Notes: generated by a model from the letters alone, not told the origin. A stretch of 63,804 nucleotides of DNA from an uncultured Desulfobulbaceae bacterium (GCA_945787445.1 CALZHT010000023.1:1-63804), one strand, 5' to 3'; positions 1-9,829 are shown, counted from the stretch's first letter. Program-made: numbers and translations.

Positions 1-2
1 AT

Positions 3-326
3 GGTTTTGGCGATAGAGATACCGATGGTGACGGCAGTGATGATGACGATGACAATCCGCAGGCGCCTCCCGCCGGTCCGGACGCCATCCTTGATGATGA
101 TATTCCGAATTTCGGGTTGGATCTGCGGGATGGCGCTGGTGAGGATTTTGCCAGCGGCCCTGTTGGGAGAAACGGCATTTATGAAGTCTTCTATAACGTG
201 GCTGAGGACTATCCCATGCCCAATACGAAATCCATCAAAGTGTATGTGAAATGGACTACCAAGGGCACCGGCGCTTTTCGAGACCGCTGGATTTCCATGC
301 AAACTTTGAAAGAAATGGTGAAATGA
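3..326 (+). CDS. C-terminal part of PilV-like type IV pilus minor pilin/modification protein (5' truncated)
   Basis: Open from the window edge to TGA at 324-326, so the N-terminus with its prepilin peptidase site is outside the window. The visible 107 residues start with an Asp-rich, repeat-like stretch (GDRDTDGDGSDDDDD) and end in a segment with the pattern YNVAEDYPMPNTKSIKVYVKW followed by RDRWISMQTLKE, which matches my memory of PilV-type minor pilin C-termini (W/V-rich strand, then an S-x-x-T-x-K ending). The stop overlaps the ATG of the PilX-like gene (ATGA), so the two are translationally coupled. PilW is the main alternative because it often sits just before pilX. The acidic run could bind calcium, but that is inference. 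Confidence 0.6.
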   Translation, partial: GFGDRDTDGDGSDDDDDNPQAPPAGPDAILDDDIPNFGLDLRDGAGEDFASGPVGRNGIYEVFYNVAEDYPMPNTKSIKVYVKWTTKGTGAFRDRWISMQTLKEMVK

Positions 327-943
327 TGGAAAAGCAACTCCTGGTCAATAATCAGAGGGGCTCCGTGTTAAACGTCGCGCTCCTCATCTTGATTCTGGTC
401 ACCCTGATCGTCGTTTTTCTGAACAGATCGAGCACCACGGACGTCAAGATCGCGGCCAACATCAAGTCAGAACAGACAAATTTTTATCGGGCTGACAGCG
501 GCGTGGACGCCGGTTCCGAGGTGCTGGAGCAGAATTTCAACTGCTCCATGGGATTCTCGGCAAACTATCCTGTCGGTGCCCCAATTCACCGGAGGATAGG
601 AGATATGCTGATCGATCAGAATTCTCTGGAAATGGCATACAGCACGGTCATGGTGGCACCGGCCACCGACACGACGAGAACCATGTACATGCCATATGAT
701 TATGCCGCAGGGGCGCCCCACACTAATTTAAGCATCGGGCCGGTTGATATTGACCTCATGGATGAGATCATAAGCGATGAAATGCATGCCGGGTATGAGG
801 GCTTGGGTATAGGCCAAACCGGCGGAATGCGGTTGGGCTACGATATATATTCCACCCGGGTCGGTTTAAACAACAGCGCCAAGACCATATGGCTGCGATG
901 GATTCATATTGTCGGTATGGAAGGTGAGTGTGTCTATTATTAA
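323..943 (+). CDS. pilX: PilX-like type IV pilus assembly minor pilin
   Basis: 206 residues from the ATG that overlaps the upstream stop. The N-terminus reads RGSVLNVALLILILVTLIVV, a hydrophobic helix after a short basic leader, followed by SSTTDVKIAANIKSEQTNFYRADSGVDAGSE. This is the PilX N-terminal signature (hydrophobic helix, T-x-x-x-I-A-N, F-x-A-x-x-G-x-x-A). Minor pilins of this kind prime pilus assembly together with PilY1 in the inner membrane. An open frame continues upstream of 323, but the coupled ATG gives the expected pilin leader. PilY1 begins 70 bases downstream. The remainder of the protein is variable and not recognisable beyond the family. Confidence 0.75.
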   Translation: MMEKQLLVNNQRGSVLNVALLILILVTLIVVFLNRSSTTDVKIAANIKSEQTNFYRADSGVDAGSEVLEQNFNCSMGFSANYPVGAPIHRRIGDMLIDQNSLEMAYSTVMVAPATDTTRTMYMPYDYAAGAPHTNLSIGPVDIDLMDEIISDEMHAGYEGLGIGQTGGMRLGYDIYSTRVGLNNSAKTIWLRWIHIVGMEGECVYY

Positions 944-1013
944 CGGGTAAATGAAGACTTCAAGCAATCTCGGATATTGAGGTTGAAGGGATTAAATAAC
1001 AGGAGGTGGCATC

Positions 1014-4000
1014 ATGACACGTTTACGGAAAAGGCTTTCGATTTTCTTTTCTGTTGTATCTCTTTGTGCACTGGGCAGCGTATATGTGCCTGCTGCCCAT
1101 GGCAACGCCTGCTCGGAAGGGGTGGCATATCCTCCCTTTCTGGCAGAAGGGGTTGATCCGAACCTGCTCATGATCATCGACAATTCAGCCAGTATGTATG
1201 ACATGGCCTATGTGCCTGAAGTGGCTTCGCAACAGGGCTATTGTTATGATGATTCCTATATCCTGAGCACGGCAGCGGCGCCGGCCTGGGCAAACGGCGC
1301 CGTGTATGCGGCCGGTGCCATGGTCAGCAGCGGCGGTTCGATGTATAGAACGGCAGCCGGCGGTACCGCAAGTGGAACCAGCGTTGCCGATGACACCGGC
1401 GTAACGGACTGGGAAGAGGTGCCGTCAGGGTATGTCGGCTATTTCGATACAGGACAATGGTATGTATACGATGCCGGAGATGATGAGTTTGAGGTGACCT
1501 CCTCAGCATCCGCTGACTGTAACGCCGCCGCAGGGACAAAATACAGCAATGTCGACCTGTGCATAAAAATCGACGAGACTGCAACCCCAAAGCAGGTGGA
1601 ATATTTTGCCGCCAGCGGCAGATTCCTCAACTGGGCCGCCTCCTCAAAGTTTGATATTGAGAAAAAGGTGCTCACCGGCGGCAAACATGACGGTTCTCAT
1701 CTCATCCTCGAATCCCGCGGTTGTATGAACAAGACCTTTATCAAGCAGACCGCGGTAACGGACTCCGGCGGCGCCACCAGCTATTTGACCCTGGGTGTTA
1801 TTGCGGAAAACGATGCGTTGTCAACGAATTTGACCAAGATCGAAATCTATGCGGTTACCGCAGGCGGTTTTCAGGCTGATGATTGCCAGAAGGCCATAGA
1901 TGAGTTTGCCGACCCCGGCGGCGGCAGCTTGGGCACCATAAAATCCCTCACCACCTCCTGTCTGGGCACCGGCGCCGGCATGGCCTCCCATACCGCCTTT
2001 AACCATATCATGCAGGAATGCTGGTATTTTAACAAACACGGTAATTTTCAACCGGGCAGCGGCACAGTCAACTCCATGAAGAACGACTGCGAGGATGTCT
2101 ACAACGCCAAAAATCCGCCCAAGCCGCCAACACCCGATGAAGCGACTTATATAGCGCAATATGCACCGGATGCCCAGAAGGCAGTTGATATCTGCTACGG
2201 CGTGTATGGCTCGAGCCAAGGGTATGTGGGGCGCTGCTGGGAGCCCACCTATGCAGCAGGGAGCGGCACGGTATGTACCCCGGATGCCTGTACGCCGGGG
2301 ACGGATGTGCCCACGGAAAATCTGGTAGATCCAGGCTCAGATACCCATGCGTCACCATTCTGTAACTCAGGATCCAGCACCTGGTATTACTGCAACGGCA
2401 ACTATAATGCCTCGAAGGGGACCTGTAAGGGTAGCCCGGGGCGTTGGGAGGTTAAAGAGACCTGCGGCCCTGTGGTAGGCGGCTCCACCATAAGTTCGGT
2501 GGACTGGACCGACGATGCTCCGGGGAACTACACTGAAAGCGGTTTGTTTACAGACGCGGATGATTGTGTGGACCAGTCGATCAGAAAATATTGCGGCAAT
2601 GTGGTTGATCCTGAGGTGGTCGACCCGACCGATGCCATGAGCGCCTCCGGCACTACCTATAATGTGCCGGCAATCTTGATGGATTCCGCCATTGACTCGC
2701 AGTTGGGTGATCCGTTGATATCCATGAAGGGGCTGGTCCAAGTAAATACCACACCCACAGGTCTTTTGCATGACTATCAAAATGAAATCCGCATGGGCTC
2801 CATGGCATTTAACGCCGGTTCCTATTCGGAATGCGCATCAATTGAAAAGCCTGTCGGCAGCGGCAGGTATGTCGCCAATATGTATGACTGCCTCCTGGAC
2901 AAAGGCTTGGCCATTACCGCTGCTTCAGCCCCGGACCCGGCCCAGCGCGACGGCGCCCATATAGTGAACTATATCGGCAAAGGGGCCACCCATTTCGACC
3001 AGCTGGTCACCGGCATCAACAACATCGCGGCCGATGCCTGGACGCCCACGGCCGAGGCCTATTTCAATGCCATCGGCTTTTATACCCAGAATACCGGCCT
3101 CAGGTTTGATGCGAGCGACTGCATCATGGACCAAGATTTTGCTTCCTATCCTGCCTGGGCGTCAAACACTGTGTATGGGGCCGATGCCATTGTCCACGAT
3201 TTCATGACCAACAAGTTGTATATTACCTATGACGGTGGGACATCGAGCCAATTTCTGCCGGATGGGGCAACGCCGGCAACGGAACTTTCCCACGATACAG
3301 CGGTCTTATGGCAGCCCATTGATCCGGTAACCGCCTATTGCCAGAAAAATAATATTCTCATCCTGACCGACGGCGCCTCAACCGCAGACCAGCATGCCGA
3401 CATGGTAAGCCTGGCCAACAGCGGCGCGGCCCAGGACGAGGGCGCTGCCGACGCCCCCTATGGCTGCGGCAGCCTGACAGGCTCCACCCTGTTGGATGAC
3501 CTGGCATATTATGCCTATAATGCCTCTATCTATCCTTCGGCAAACTTCCTGGATGAAAACAACCTGCCGGTAACCGGGGATAATATTAAACTATATATTG
3601 TTGCCACCGGTACGTTGCGGTCCAATGTGACCAACCCGGCCGAATGTGATTCTGAGTCACAGCTCACCGAAGCTGCGGAAAACGGCTATGACCTTGATGC
3701 TTCCAGCAATCCCTTGGGCCAGCTCTATAAGGCTGAAAATCCGGAAAGGCTGGAAGAAGAGCTGCGCAAGGTATTTAACGATATCAGGGCCGGTCTGGCT
3801 TCCGGGTCCGCTTCCTCGGTTATTTCGTCATCCCGGAGCGGTGAGGGCGCGGTGTACCAGGCCATTTTCTGGCCGCGCTTTGCCAGTGAAACCGTGACCT
3901 GGATCGGGGATGTCCATTCCCTGCAGGTCGGCGCTGCCGGGGTCATGCATGAGGACACCAATGGCAATAGGACATTTGATCCGGCCGTTGATGAGGAAGT

Positions 4001-6437
4001 CGTGCTCTTTTTTGATGAGAATCTGGGCAGGACACGGGCATGTAACGGCGGGATCGATCCTACTACCGGCGCCTGCCTGGGAACCACCAAGGAAATAAAC
4101 GAAGTGCATTACCTGTGGTCGGCGGCGGAATGGCTCTCCGAGGTGGCGCCGAATCCGAGCAGCGCGAATTTCGATATCATCAGCAACCGGGGCGCCTATA
4201 TTTCCAATGAGAGGAAGCGGTTGGTCTATTTCTGGAATGACCTGGACAATGACGGTATCGTGGACGGCGCTGAGGCCATGCCCTTTGAATCGGGCACCGA
4301 TTGGGAAAATTTGGCGGTTGACGCCTCCCGCGCTCCGGTGCCGCTTGACTTCGGTGTGGACAGCAATGCGGAAGTTGACGCGATTATTGAATGGATCAGG
4401 GGACTTGATGATCCGGCCAATCCTGCTCTCAGGTCACGGCAGAGGAACTTCAGTTTCGATCCTGATTGGGACTGGGCTATAGATCCTACACCCCCTGCTA
4501 TAACCTGGCGGTTGGCTGATGTGGTGCATTCCACTCCGATGACCGTTACCCGGCCGCAGGAAAATTTCCATAATATCTATCGGGATAGGAGCTATGCCCC
4601 TTTTGCCGCCCGCCATAATAAGCGCAGGCATATGATTTATTTCGGCAGCAACGGCGGCACCCTGCATGGAGTAAACGGCGGTTTCTATGACGAAACAGCC
4701 AAGACATTTTGTCTTACCGAGGACTGCAGAATAGAAAACAGCGGCGGTACATTAACCGCTGTCGGCGAAGATGTTCCGGAACTTGGCGCCGAGATGTGGG
4801 CCTATGTCCCCTATAACCTCCTGCCGCACCTGAAATGTCTGATGGACCCCAACTACAAGCATAAGTTTTACGTAGATTTGCGGCCCCGCATCTTTGATGC
4901 GAAGATATTCGATGCAGAAGCTGCATGTGCTGCCAATCCCCTGGATGCTGCCTGTATCCATCCCAACGGCTGGGGAACCATCATGGTGGTCGGCATGAAG
5001 TTCGGCGGTGCCCCCATTGACGCCAACACCATAGACGGCGACGGCGACGGTGCAGCGGATATGGCGGCCGATAATCGCAAATTTGTTTCCTCCTATATCA
5101 TATTTGACATAACCAATCCGGAAGCCTCCCCGGTGTTACTGGGTGAGTTGACCGCCAATGCATCTACGGCGAATATGGGCTATACGACAGCCATACCCAC
5201 CATTGCCTCCATGAAAGACTCCACCGATCAATACTGGTATCTGATCATGGGTAGCGGGCCGACCGATACCGACGGAACAAGCGGCCAGCCTGCCAAGGTA
5301 GCGGTTTTCCCGCTGGCGGATTTGAATCCCTCCTCGCCCGGAGCGTTCCGGATTCCGGAAGGGGCCCCGGCCGCAGGGAACGAGGTCGGCCGCTTTGAGC
5401 TAACCGATGGCAACAGCTTTACCACCGGCATGGTGGCCTCTGATTTTGATTTGGTGTCGAGAAATCCCGAATATAAAACCGACGCCGTCTATTTCGGCAC
5501 GGTGAGCGGCGGCTGGGGCAACTGGGGAGGCAAGCTCTACCGGTTGATAACCAGGGACGTTGATGCAAACAACATTCAGCTGCTCAGGCTTCCCCATGAG
5601 TGGAGCAGTATTGTCAATCCCAATCCCAAGGTATTGTTTAATGCAGGAAAACCCATTACCGGAGATCCTTCATCCGGTACCGACATATACGACAACAAAT
5701 GGGTTTATTTCGGCACCGGGCGTTTCCTGCACCGCAATGACAAACTTGATTTCAGCAGCAATGCTCTACAATCCTTTTACGGCATCAAGGAACCACGGCA
5801 CTGGGTCAGCGGCGCAGGCTGTGAGGGCTTTTTTACCTGGGATGAGGTTGAAATTCCCTCAACCGCCCCTGCCACAGATCCGGGTGATTTGGGCCTTGAA
5901 AAGGTTGACGGCATCAGTGTGGAAGCTGGGACCGGTAATTTGACACCGAACGCTCCGAGTGGTGCCGCCACCTTTGATGATCTCAAGTCGTATATTCTGG
6001 GTGATACAGCCCATTGCGCCGGTGGGGCCAATCATGGCACCGACGGCTGGTACAGGGATTTTACTGCAACAGGGCACGAACGCGAGCGTTCTCTGGGTAA
6101 ATCCCTGATCATGGGCGGACTGGTTATTTTTACCACCTATCAGCCATTTGAGAATATCTGTTTGCCTGAAGGGCTGAGTTATATGTACGGCCTGGATTTT
6201 GCCACCGGTACGGCATATAAGGAGCCGGTGTTTGACGATGATTACACAAAACCGGTTGAAGATCATAAAAAGCTGGGCCGCGGTTTGTCGGTACGGCCCA
6301 ATCTCCATGCCGGCGATGAACTGTCGGCTTTTGCCCAGACAAGTACTGGGGCGATTGTTAAAATCGCCGTGCCGAACCCGCCTGCCGGAAGTTCAAGTGT
6401 CACCACCGGCCGGGATTTCTGGAAAGAACTCGATTAA
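1014..6437 (+). CDS. pilY1: PilY1-type pilus tip/adhesin protein
   Basis: 1807 residues; start chosen from AGGAGGTG at about 1001-1008 and a clear signal peptide (residues 1-30, basic start then SIFFSVVSLCALGSVYVPAAHG). Residues 49-60 carry a von Willebrand A-like MIDAS (IIDNSAS, D56-x-S58-x-S60). The C-terminal third from about residue 1170 (VVHSTPMTV, HMIYFGSNGGTLHGVNGG) is the PilY1 beta-propeller. Asp-rich loops resembling Ca2+ sites lie near residue 1076 (DLDNDGIVDG) and 1341 (DGDGDGAADM). The protein is large for the family (usually about 1000-1700) and its N-terminal half is rich in Cys. PilY1 sits at the pilus tip, promotes extension and can act in adhesion and surface sensing. It follows the PilV- and PilX-like genes and ends at a strong hairpin. 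Confidence 0.9.
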   Translation: MTRLRKRLSIFFSVVSLCALGSVYVPAAHGNACSEGVAYPPFLAEGVDPNLLMIIDNSASMYDMAYVPEVASQQGYCYDDSYILSTAAAPAWANGAVYAAGAMVSSGGSMYRTAAGGTASGTSVADDTGVTDWEEVPSGYVGYFDTGQWYVYDAGDDEFEVTSSASADCNAAAGTKYSNVDLCIKIDETATPKQVEYFAASGRFLNWAASSKFDIEKKVLTGGKHDGSHLILESRGCMNKTFIKQTAVTDSGGATSYLTLGVIAENDALSTNLTKIEIYAVTAGGFQADDCQKAIDEFADPGGGSLGTIKSLTTSCLGTGAGMASHTAFNHIMQECWYFNKHGNFQPGSGTVNSMKNDCEDVYNAKNPPKPPTPDEATYIAQYAPDAQKAVDICYGVYGSSQGYVGRCWEPTYAAGSGTVCTPDACTPGTDVPTENLVDPGSDTHASPFCNSGSSTWYYCNGNYNASKGTCKGSPGRWEVKETCGPVVGGSTISSVDWTDDAPGNYTESGLFTDADDCVDQSIRKYCGNVVDPEVVDPTDAMSASGTTYNVPAILMDSAIDSQLGDPLISMKGLVQVNTTPTGLLHDYQNEIRMGSMAFNAGSYSECASIEKPVGSGRYVANMYDCLLDKGLAITAASAPDPAQRDGAHIVNYIGKGATHFDQLVTGINNIAADAWTPTAEAYFNAIGFYTQNTGLRFDASDCIMDQDFASYPAWASNTVYGADAIVHDFMTNKLYITYDGGTSSQFLPDGATPATELSHDTAVLWQPIDPVTAYCQKNNILILTDGASTADQHADMVSLANSGAAQDEGAADAPYGCGSLTGSTLLDDLAYYAYNASIYPSANFLDENNLPVTGDNIKLYIVATGTLRSNVTNPAECDSESQLTEAAENGYDLDASSNPLGQLYKAENPERLEEELRKVFNDIRAGLASGSASSVISSSRSGEGAVYQAIFWPRFASETVTWIGDVHSLQVGAAGVMHEDTNGNRTFDPAVDEEVVLFFDENLGRTRACNGGIDPTTGACLGTTKEINEVHYLWSAAEWLSEVAPNPSSANFDIISNRGAYISNERKRLVYFWNDLDNDGIVDGAEAMPFESGTDWENLAVDASRAPVPLDFGVDSNAEVDAIIEWIRGLDDPANPALRSRQRNFSFDPDWDWAIDPTPPAITWRLADVVHSTPMTVTRPQENFHNIYRDRSYAPFAARHNKRRHMIYFGSNGGTLHGVNGGFYDETAKTFCLTEDCRIENSGGTLTAVGEDVPELGAEMWAYVPYNLLPHLKCLMDPNYKHKFYVDLRPRIFDAKIFDAEAACAANPLDAACIHPNGWGTIMVVGMKFGGAPIDANTIDGDGDGAADMAADNRKFVSSYIIFDITNPEASPVLLGELTANASTANMGYTTAIPTIASMKDSTDQYWYLIMGSGPTDTDGTSGQPAKVAVFPLADLNPSSPGAFRIPEGAPAAGNEVGRFELTDGNSFTTGMVASDFDLVSRNPEYKTDAVYFGTVSGGWGNWGGKLYRLITRDVDANNIQLLRLPHEWSSIVNPNPKVLFNAGKPITGDPSSGTDIYDNKWVYFGTGRFLHRNDKLDFSSNALQSFYGIKEPRHWVSGAGCEGFFTWDEVEIPSTAPATDPGDLGLEKVDGISVEAGTGNLTPNAPSGAATFDDLKSYILGDTAHCAGGANHGTDGWYRDFTATGHERERSLGKSLIMGGLVIFTTYQPFENICLPEGLSYMYGLDFATGTAYKEPVFDDDYTKPVEDHKKLGRGLSVRPNLHAGDELSAFAQTSTGAIVKIAVPNPPAGSSSVTTGRDFWKELD

Positions 6438-6465
6438 TAAGTGTAAAGAGAAACGTAACGTATCT

Positions 6466-6500
6466 GACTGCGCCGCCAACTTTGGCGGCGCAGTCATTTT
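6466..6500 (+). terminator. Rho-independent terminator after pilY1
   Basis: Perfect 12-bp arms GACTGCGCCGCC / GGCGGCGCAGTC around a short loop, followed by ATTTTGT. It lies 28 bases after the pilY1 stop. Confidence 0.85.
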
Positions 6501-6572
6501 GTCCACGGATTTATTGGGGAATGGAGGATAAATAGTGTACACTATAAGGAGTTCGCGTACATGTCCCAGAGT

Positions 6573-6701
6573 GCTAATACCAACTTGCATTCAAAGAGAT
6601 AACGAGGCGGCAAGGAGGAGGCTCCGGAGGCGTATATGAAATACGTCGAGGACGCCGACGACGCAGCCAGCAATGCTAGAATTTGAATTCGATTTGGTAT
6701 A
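6573..6701. repeat. Palindromic intergenic element with nested hairpin
   Basis: Ends form an imperfect inverted repeat (CTAATACCAACTTGCATTCAAA at the left, TTTGAATTCGATTTGGTAT at the right). The GC-rich centre contains CGTAT-ATGAA-ATACG. No protein is encoded. The core (CGGAGGCGTA...TACGTCG) resembles the centre of the element at 46302-46503. Probably a MITE/REP-like mobile repeat; it lies just upstream of the PilB/GspE start and ends in its leader. Confidence 0.55.
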
Positions 6702-6718
6702 ACAAGGAACCATGAGAT

Positions 6719-8551
6719 ATGCCGACCATAATTGCACAGCATAACCAGAACGGCCAAATGGCCAATACGTATCTGGATGATGAAACCTACCTGTTGAATC
6801 TCCTGGCCAAGGACAAACTGATTTCTTCCCAGCAGCGCAAGCTCATCACCATGAAGAAAAAGCAGCAGGAGAATCTGTTGCGCAAAAGAACTAGAGGTAA
6901 AAAGGGTTCCGGCATCACACCCACTTTGGTAGATATTATTGCTTCGATGAATCTTGAAATTCCCGGAGCACAGGGGGAATTCCTGAGCGAAGAGCGCATC
7001 ATGCGGGCCATTGCCGACGATCTCTGCCTGCCTTTCAAAAAGCTCGATCCCCTGGAACTCAATCTCGAAATCGTCACCAAGACCATCCCCCGCTCATTTG
7101 CCCTCAAATATCATCTGCTGCCGTTCGCCATGGCCAACGGCGTTCTGGAGGTTGCCCTCTGCGAGCCGGAAAACCGTTGTGTGCTCGAAGAAATCGAACG
7201 GGTCAATCAGGTCAAGGTCAAGCCCTATATCAGCACCAAGACCGACATCCACAAGATGCTCGCAGAATTTTTCGGCTTCCAGACCTCTATTTCGGCGGCG
7301 GAAAACCACCTGGCCGGTCCCTCGGTTGATATCAGCAACCTTGAGCAGTATGTGCAGATTTCCTCCACCAAGGAAATCACCTCTTCGGACCAGAATATCA
7401 AGGCGGCGGTGGACCATCTTTTCAACTACGCTTTTGAACAGCGGGCCAGCGATATTCATATCGAGCCCAAACGGACCGAGAGTCTGGTGCGTTTACGGAT
7501 TGACGGTGTTTTGCATACTATTTACAAACTGCCCAAGGTTGTGCATTCGGCCATTGTTTCACGGGTCAAGACCCTGTCGCGCCTCGATATTGCCGAAAAG
7601 AGGCGGCCGCAGGACGGCAGGATCAAGGTCGACCGGGACGGCAAGGAAGCGGAAATCCGGGTCTCCACCATCCCGGTATCATTCGGCGAAAAGGCGGTGC
7701 TGCGTATCCTTGACCCGGATATTCTTTTTCAGAATTTATCGTTGATCGGCTTTTCCGAGCGGGACTTACAGGTATATCAGGATTTCATGCATAAACCACA
7801 CGGCATTGTCTTGGTGACCGGTCCCACCGGCAGCGGCAAATCCACCACCCTCTATTCCACCCTGAAGAATATTGCCACCCCGGAGAAAAACGTCATCACC
7901 ATTGAAGATCCCGTGGAAATGGTGCATGAAGAATTCAACCAGATATCGGTGCAGCCCCAGGTTGATGTCACCTTTTCAACCATCCTCCGCAACATCCTGC
8001 GCCAGGACCCGGACATCATCATGATCGGTGAGATCCGTGACCTGGATACGGCGGTGAATGCCATTCAGGCTGCCCTTACCGGACATCTGGTGTTCTCGAC
8101 CCTGCATACCAATGATGCGGTTACTTCCATCAGCCGGTTGATTGATCTAGGGGCCCAGCCCTTTCTGATCGGCTCAACCCTGCTGGGCGCCATGGCGCAG
8201 CGCTTGGTGCGGACCAATTGCCCGGATTGCCTGGAAACCTTTACCATGACTGCCGAAGAATTACAGGGCTTCGGCTTTCCCATCACCGAGACCGGGGAGA
8301 TTGAACTGCAGCGGGGCAAAGGGTGTCGCCAGTGCCGTGGTACCGGATATTTAGGGCGGTGCGGTATTTTTGAGATATTCCCCATGTCGGACAAGCTCAA
8401 GAAAATGGTGAGCAATATGGAGGCCGAAGCCGAGATCCGTAAGGCAGCCATTGAAGAAGGTATGACACCCTTGAAGGAAGACGCCTGGCAAAAGGTGAAA
8501 AAAGGGATCACTACCTTTGATGAAGCGTTACGGATTACCGGCATGGCGTAA
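6719..8551 (+). CDS. PilB/GspE-family type IV pilus or type II secretion assembly ATPase
   Basis: 610 residues. The N-terminal MshEN/T2SSE_N region (about residues 20-195) is followed by the hexameric ATPase domain: Walker A GPTGSGKS at 368-375, Asp and Walker B boxes (GEIRDLDTA), and His box (STLHTNDA). A zinc tetracysteine CPDC at 501-504 and CRQC at 536-539 is intact. It powers polymerisation of pilins at the inner membrane. The position after the pilin cluster favours a pilus role (PilB), but the sequence alone does not separate PilB from GspE. The start is ATG with AAGGA about 12 bases upstream. Preceded by its own intergenic repeat, so it is likely a separate transcript from pilY1; a terminator follows. 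Confidence 0.9.
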   Translation: MPTIIAQHNQNGQMANTYLDDETYLLNLLAKDKLISSQQRKLITMKKKQQENLLRKRTRGKKGSGITPTLVDIIASMNLEIPGAQGEFLSEERIMRAIADDLCLPFKKLDPLELNLEIVTKTIPRSFALKYHLLPFAMANGVLEVALCEPENRCVLEEIERVNQVKVKPYISTKTDIHKMLAEFFGFQTSISAAENHLAGPSVDISNLEQYVQISSTKEITSSDQNIKAAVDHLFNYAFEQRASDIHIEPKRTESLVRLRIDGVLHTIYKLPKVVHSAIVSRVKTLSRLDIAEKRRPQDGRIKVDRDGKEAEIRVSTIPVSFGEKAVLRILDPDILFQNLSLIGFSERDLQVYQDFMHKPHGIVLVTGPTGSGKSTTLYSTLKNIATPEKNVITIEDPVEMVHEEFNQISVQPQVDVTFSTILRNILRQDPDIIMIGEIRDLDTAVNAIQAALTGHLVFSTLHTNDAVTSISRLIDLGAQPFLIGSTLLGAMAQRLVRTNCPDCLETFTMTAEELQGFGFPITETGEIELQRGKGCRQCRGTGYLGRCGIFEIFPMSDKLKKMVSNMEAEAEIRKAAIEEGMTPLKEDAWQKVKKGITTFDEALRITGMA

Positions 8552-8634
8552 GGTGCATGGGCGTTTTGCCACGAGCTTCTTGGCAAAATGTGAAAAATAC
8601 AGTAGAGTAATTTCCTGATGCAAATGGATTACCT

Positions 8635-8672
8635 ATCCCTTGCTTCGCATAAGAGGCAAGGGATTTTTTATT
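8635..8672 (+). terminator. Rho-independent terminator after pilB/gspE
   Basis: Arms ATCCCTTGCTTC / GAGGCAAGGGAT around a short loop followed by six T residues and ATT. Confidence 0.85.
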
Positions 8673-8710
8673 GTTCCTTCGCGCTATTACCCAGTATATT
8701 GTACAAATAC

Positions 8711-8772
8711 CTAGTTACCATCCGCACAGTCACGAATGTGGAGGATGCTGGAACACGTTGTCTCCAATTTGG
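8711..8772. repeat. Partial copy of the 46302-46503 repeat family
   Basis: This about 62-bp stretch matches the reverse complement of 46440-46500 (shared blocks CTAGTTA..CCATCCG, GTGGAGGATGCTGGAACA, TTG-TCTCCAATT). It is half of that palindromic element and lies in the 305-base gap between the ATPase gene and smpB. Apart from this and the terminator the gap shows nothing else. Confidence 0.7.
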
Positions 8773-8856
8773 AACTACGTAATAATATAGAAATCGAGGC
8801 AGCATCCTGCTTCGGTTTGATTGATTTCTTTTCCGGTTGGGAAGAGGTTGTTTGCA

Positions 8857-9312
8857 GTGGCGGAAAAAGTAGTCTGTACCAATAAAAAAGCGTATCACGA
8901 TTACCATATAGTGGAAGTGATTGAAGCCGGCATGGTCCTTCTGGGGCCTGAGGTGAAATCCCTGCGCGCCGGCCGCGCCAACCTGAAAGACGGCTATGCG
9001 CAGATTAAGAACAACGAGGTGTATCTGCATAATGTGCACATCTCTCCCTACTCCCATGCCACCCATTTTTCACCGGAGCCGCGCCGGGTGCGTAAACTGC
9101 TATTAAATGCCAAGGAAATCAAGAAACTCATCGGCAAAGTGAAGGAAAAAGGATTTGCCTTAATACCGTTAAAGATTTATTTTAAAGGTACAGGGAAGGC
9201 TAAAGTTGCTCTCGGCCTTGCCAAAGGCAAGAGACTGTACGACAAACGTGCTGATTTAAAGAAAAAAGAAACGGATCGCGACATGGAGCGCGCCATCAGA
9301 AAATACAGATAA
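8857..9312 (+). CDS. smpB: SsrA-binding protein SmpB
   Basis: 151 residues. SmpB binds tmRNA and delivers it to stalled ribosomes for trans-translation. Recognisable blocks are [63 protein letters not shown], and the basic C-terminal tail ending [10 protein letters not shown]. The start is GTG at 8857 because GGAAGAGG lies 9 bases upstream and the length then fits the family; an in-frame TTG at 8821 would add 12 residues without a better ribosome site. The stop is immediately followed by the tmRNA gene, so the two partners of the rescue pathway are adjacent. Confidence 0.97.
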   Translation: MAEKVVCTNKKAYHDYHIVEVIEAGMVLLGPEVKSLRAGRANLKDGYAQIKNNEVYLHNVHISPYSHATHFSPEPRRVRKLLLNAKEIKKLIGKVKEKGFALIPLKIYFKGTGKAKVALGLAKGKRLYDKRADLKKKETDRDMERAIRKYR

Positions 9313-9313
9313 A

Positions 9314-9670
9314 GGGGGCGAAACGGATTCGACGGGGATACAAAAACTTGAGCTGCATGCCGAGGTTTCTATCTGCTCGTTAAACAGGTAGAGATAAATA
9401 TAGTCGCAGACGACTATGCATATGCTGTGGCTGCATAAATAGCCACCGTTCTTCTCCGTTATTCCTGCGGACGGAGAAAGAGCGCCGTTTAGCGGGATAG
9501 CCTTTTGGACGCTTCCGCAGGCCAAAGGGCGAAACAAAATGCGGGATAGCGCCAACCGCCTCCTGTCCTGGGAAAGCCAAGGCGCGATAAGCAATCAAAC
9601 AGGAATATGCATGTAGACGCTTGAGCGGGCGTATTTTCGGACGCGGGTTCGACTCCCGCCGCCTCCACCA
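9314..9670 (+). ncRNA. ssrA: Transfer-messenger RNA (tmRNA)
   Basis: 357 nt. The 5' end GGGGGCGAAACGGATTCGACGGGG and the 3' end with T-arm GCGGGTTCGACTCCCGC and acceptor strand CGCCTCC-ACCA pair as a tRNA-Ala-like domain; CCA is encoded. The tag reading frame GCA GAC GAC TAT GCA TAT GCT GTG GCT GCA TAA (9406-9438) encodes ADDYAYAVAA, ending in the usual hydrophobic degron. It starts one base after the smpB stop. The RNA rescues stalled ribosomes and tags the nascent peptide for proteolysis. Confidence 0.97.
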
Positions 9671-9681
9671 ATTATATATTC

Positions 9682-9720
9682 AAGCCTCTTGTTATTTCAC
9701 ATGATCAGGGGCCTTTTTTC
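9682..9720 (+). terminator. Probable terminator after ssrA
   Basis: AAGCCTCTTG and CAGGGGCCT form a stem with one mismatch and G-U pairs, followed by six T residues. Confidence 0.6.
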
Positions 9721-9792
9721 GTTTAGCCTGAATCGGAATTCTTCAGAAACTGGAAAATACCTTGCTCGAAACCATATCCTGAATATTTTTGG

Positions 9793-9820
9793 TTGAATAT
9801 TAGTATCACAAAGGTATAAT
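9793..9820 (+). promoter_or_regulatory. Sigma-70-type promoter of brnTA
   Basis: TTGAAT (9793-9798), 16-base spacer, TATAAT (9815-9820), 9 bases before the brnT ATG. The very short leader would let BrnA/BrnT autoregulate by covering this site, as is known for BrnTA operons. Confidence 0.65.
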
Positions 9821-9829
9821 TATTATATT

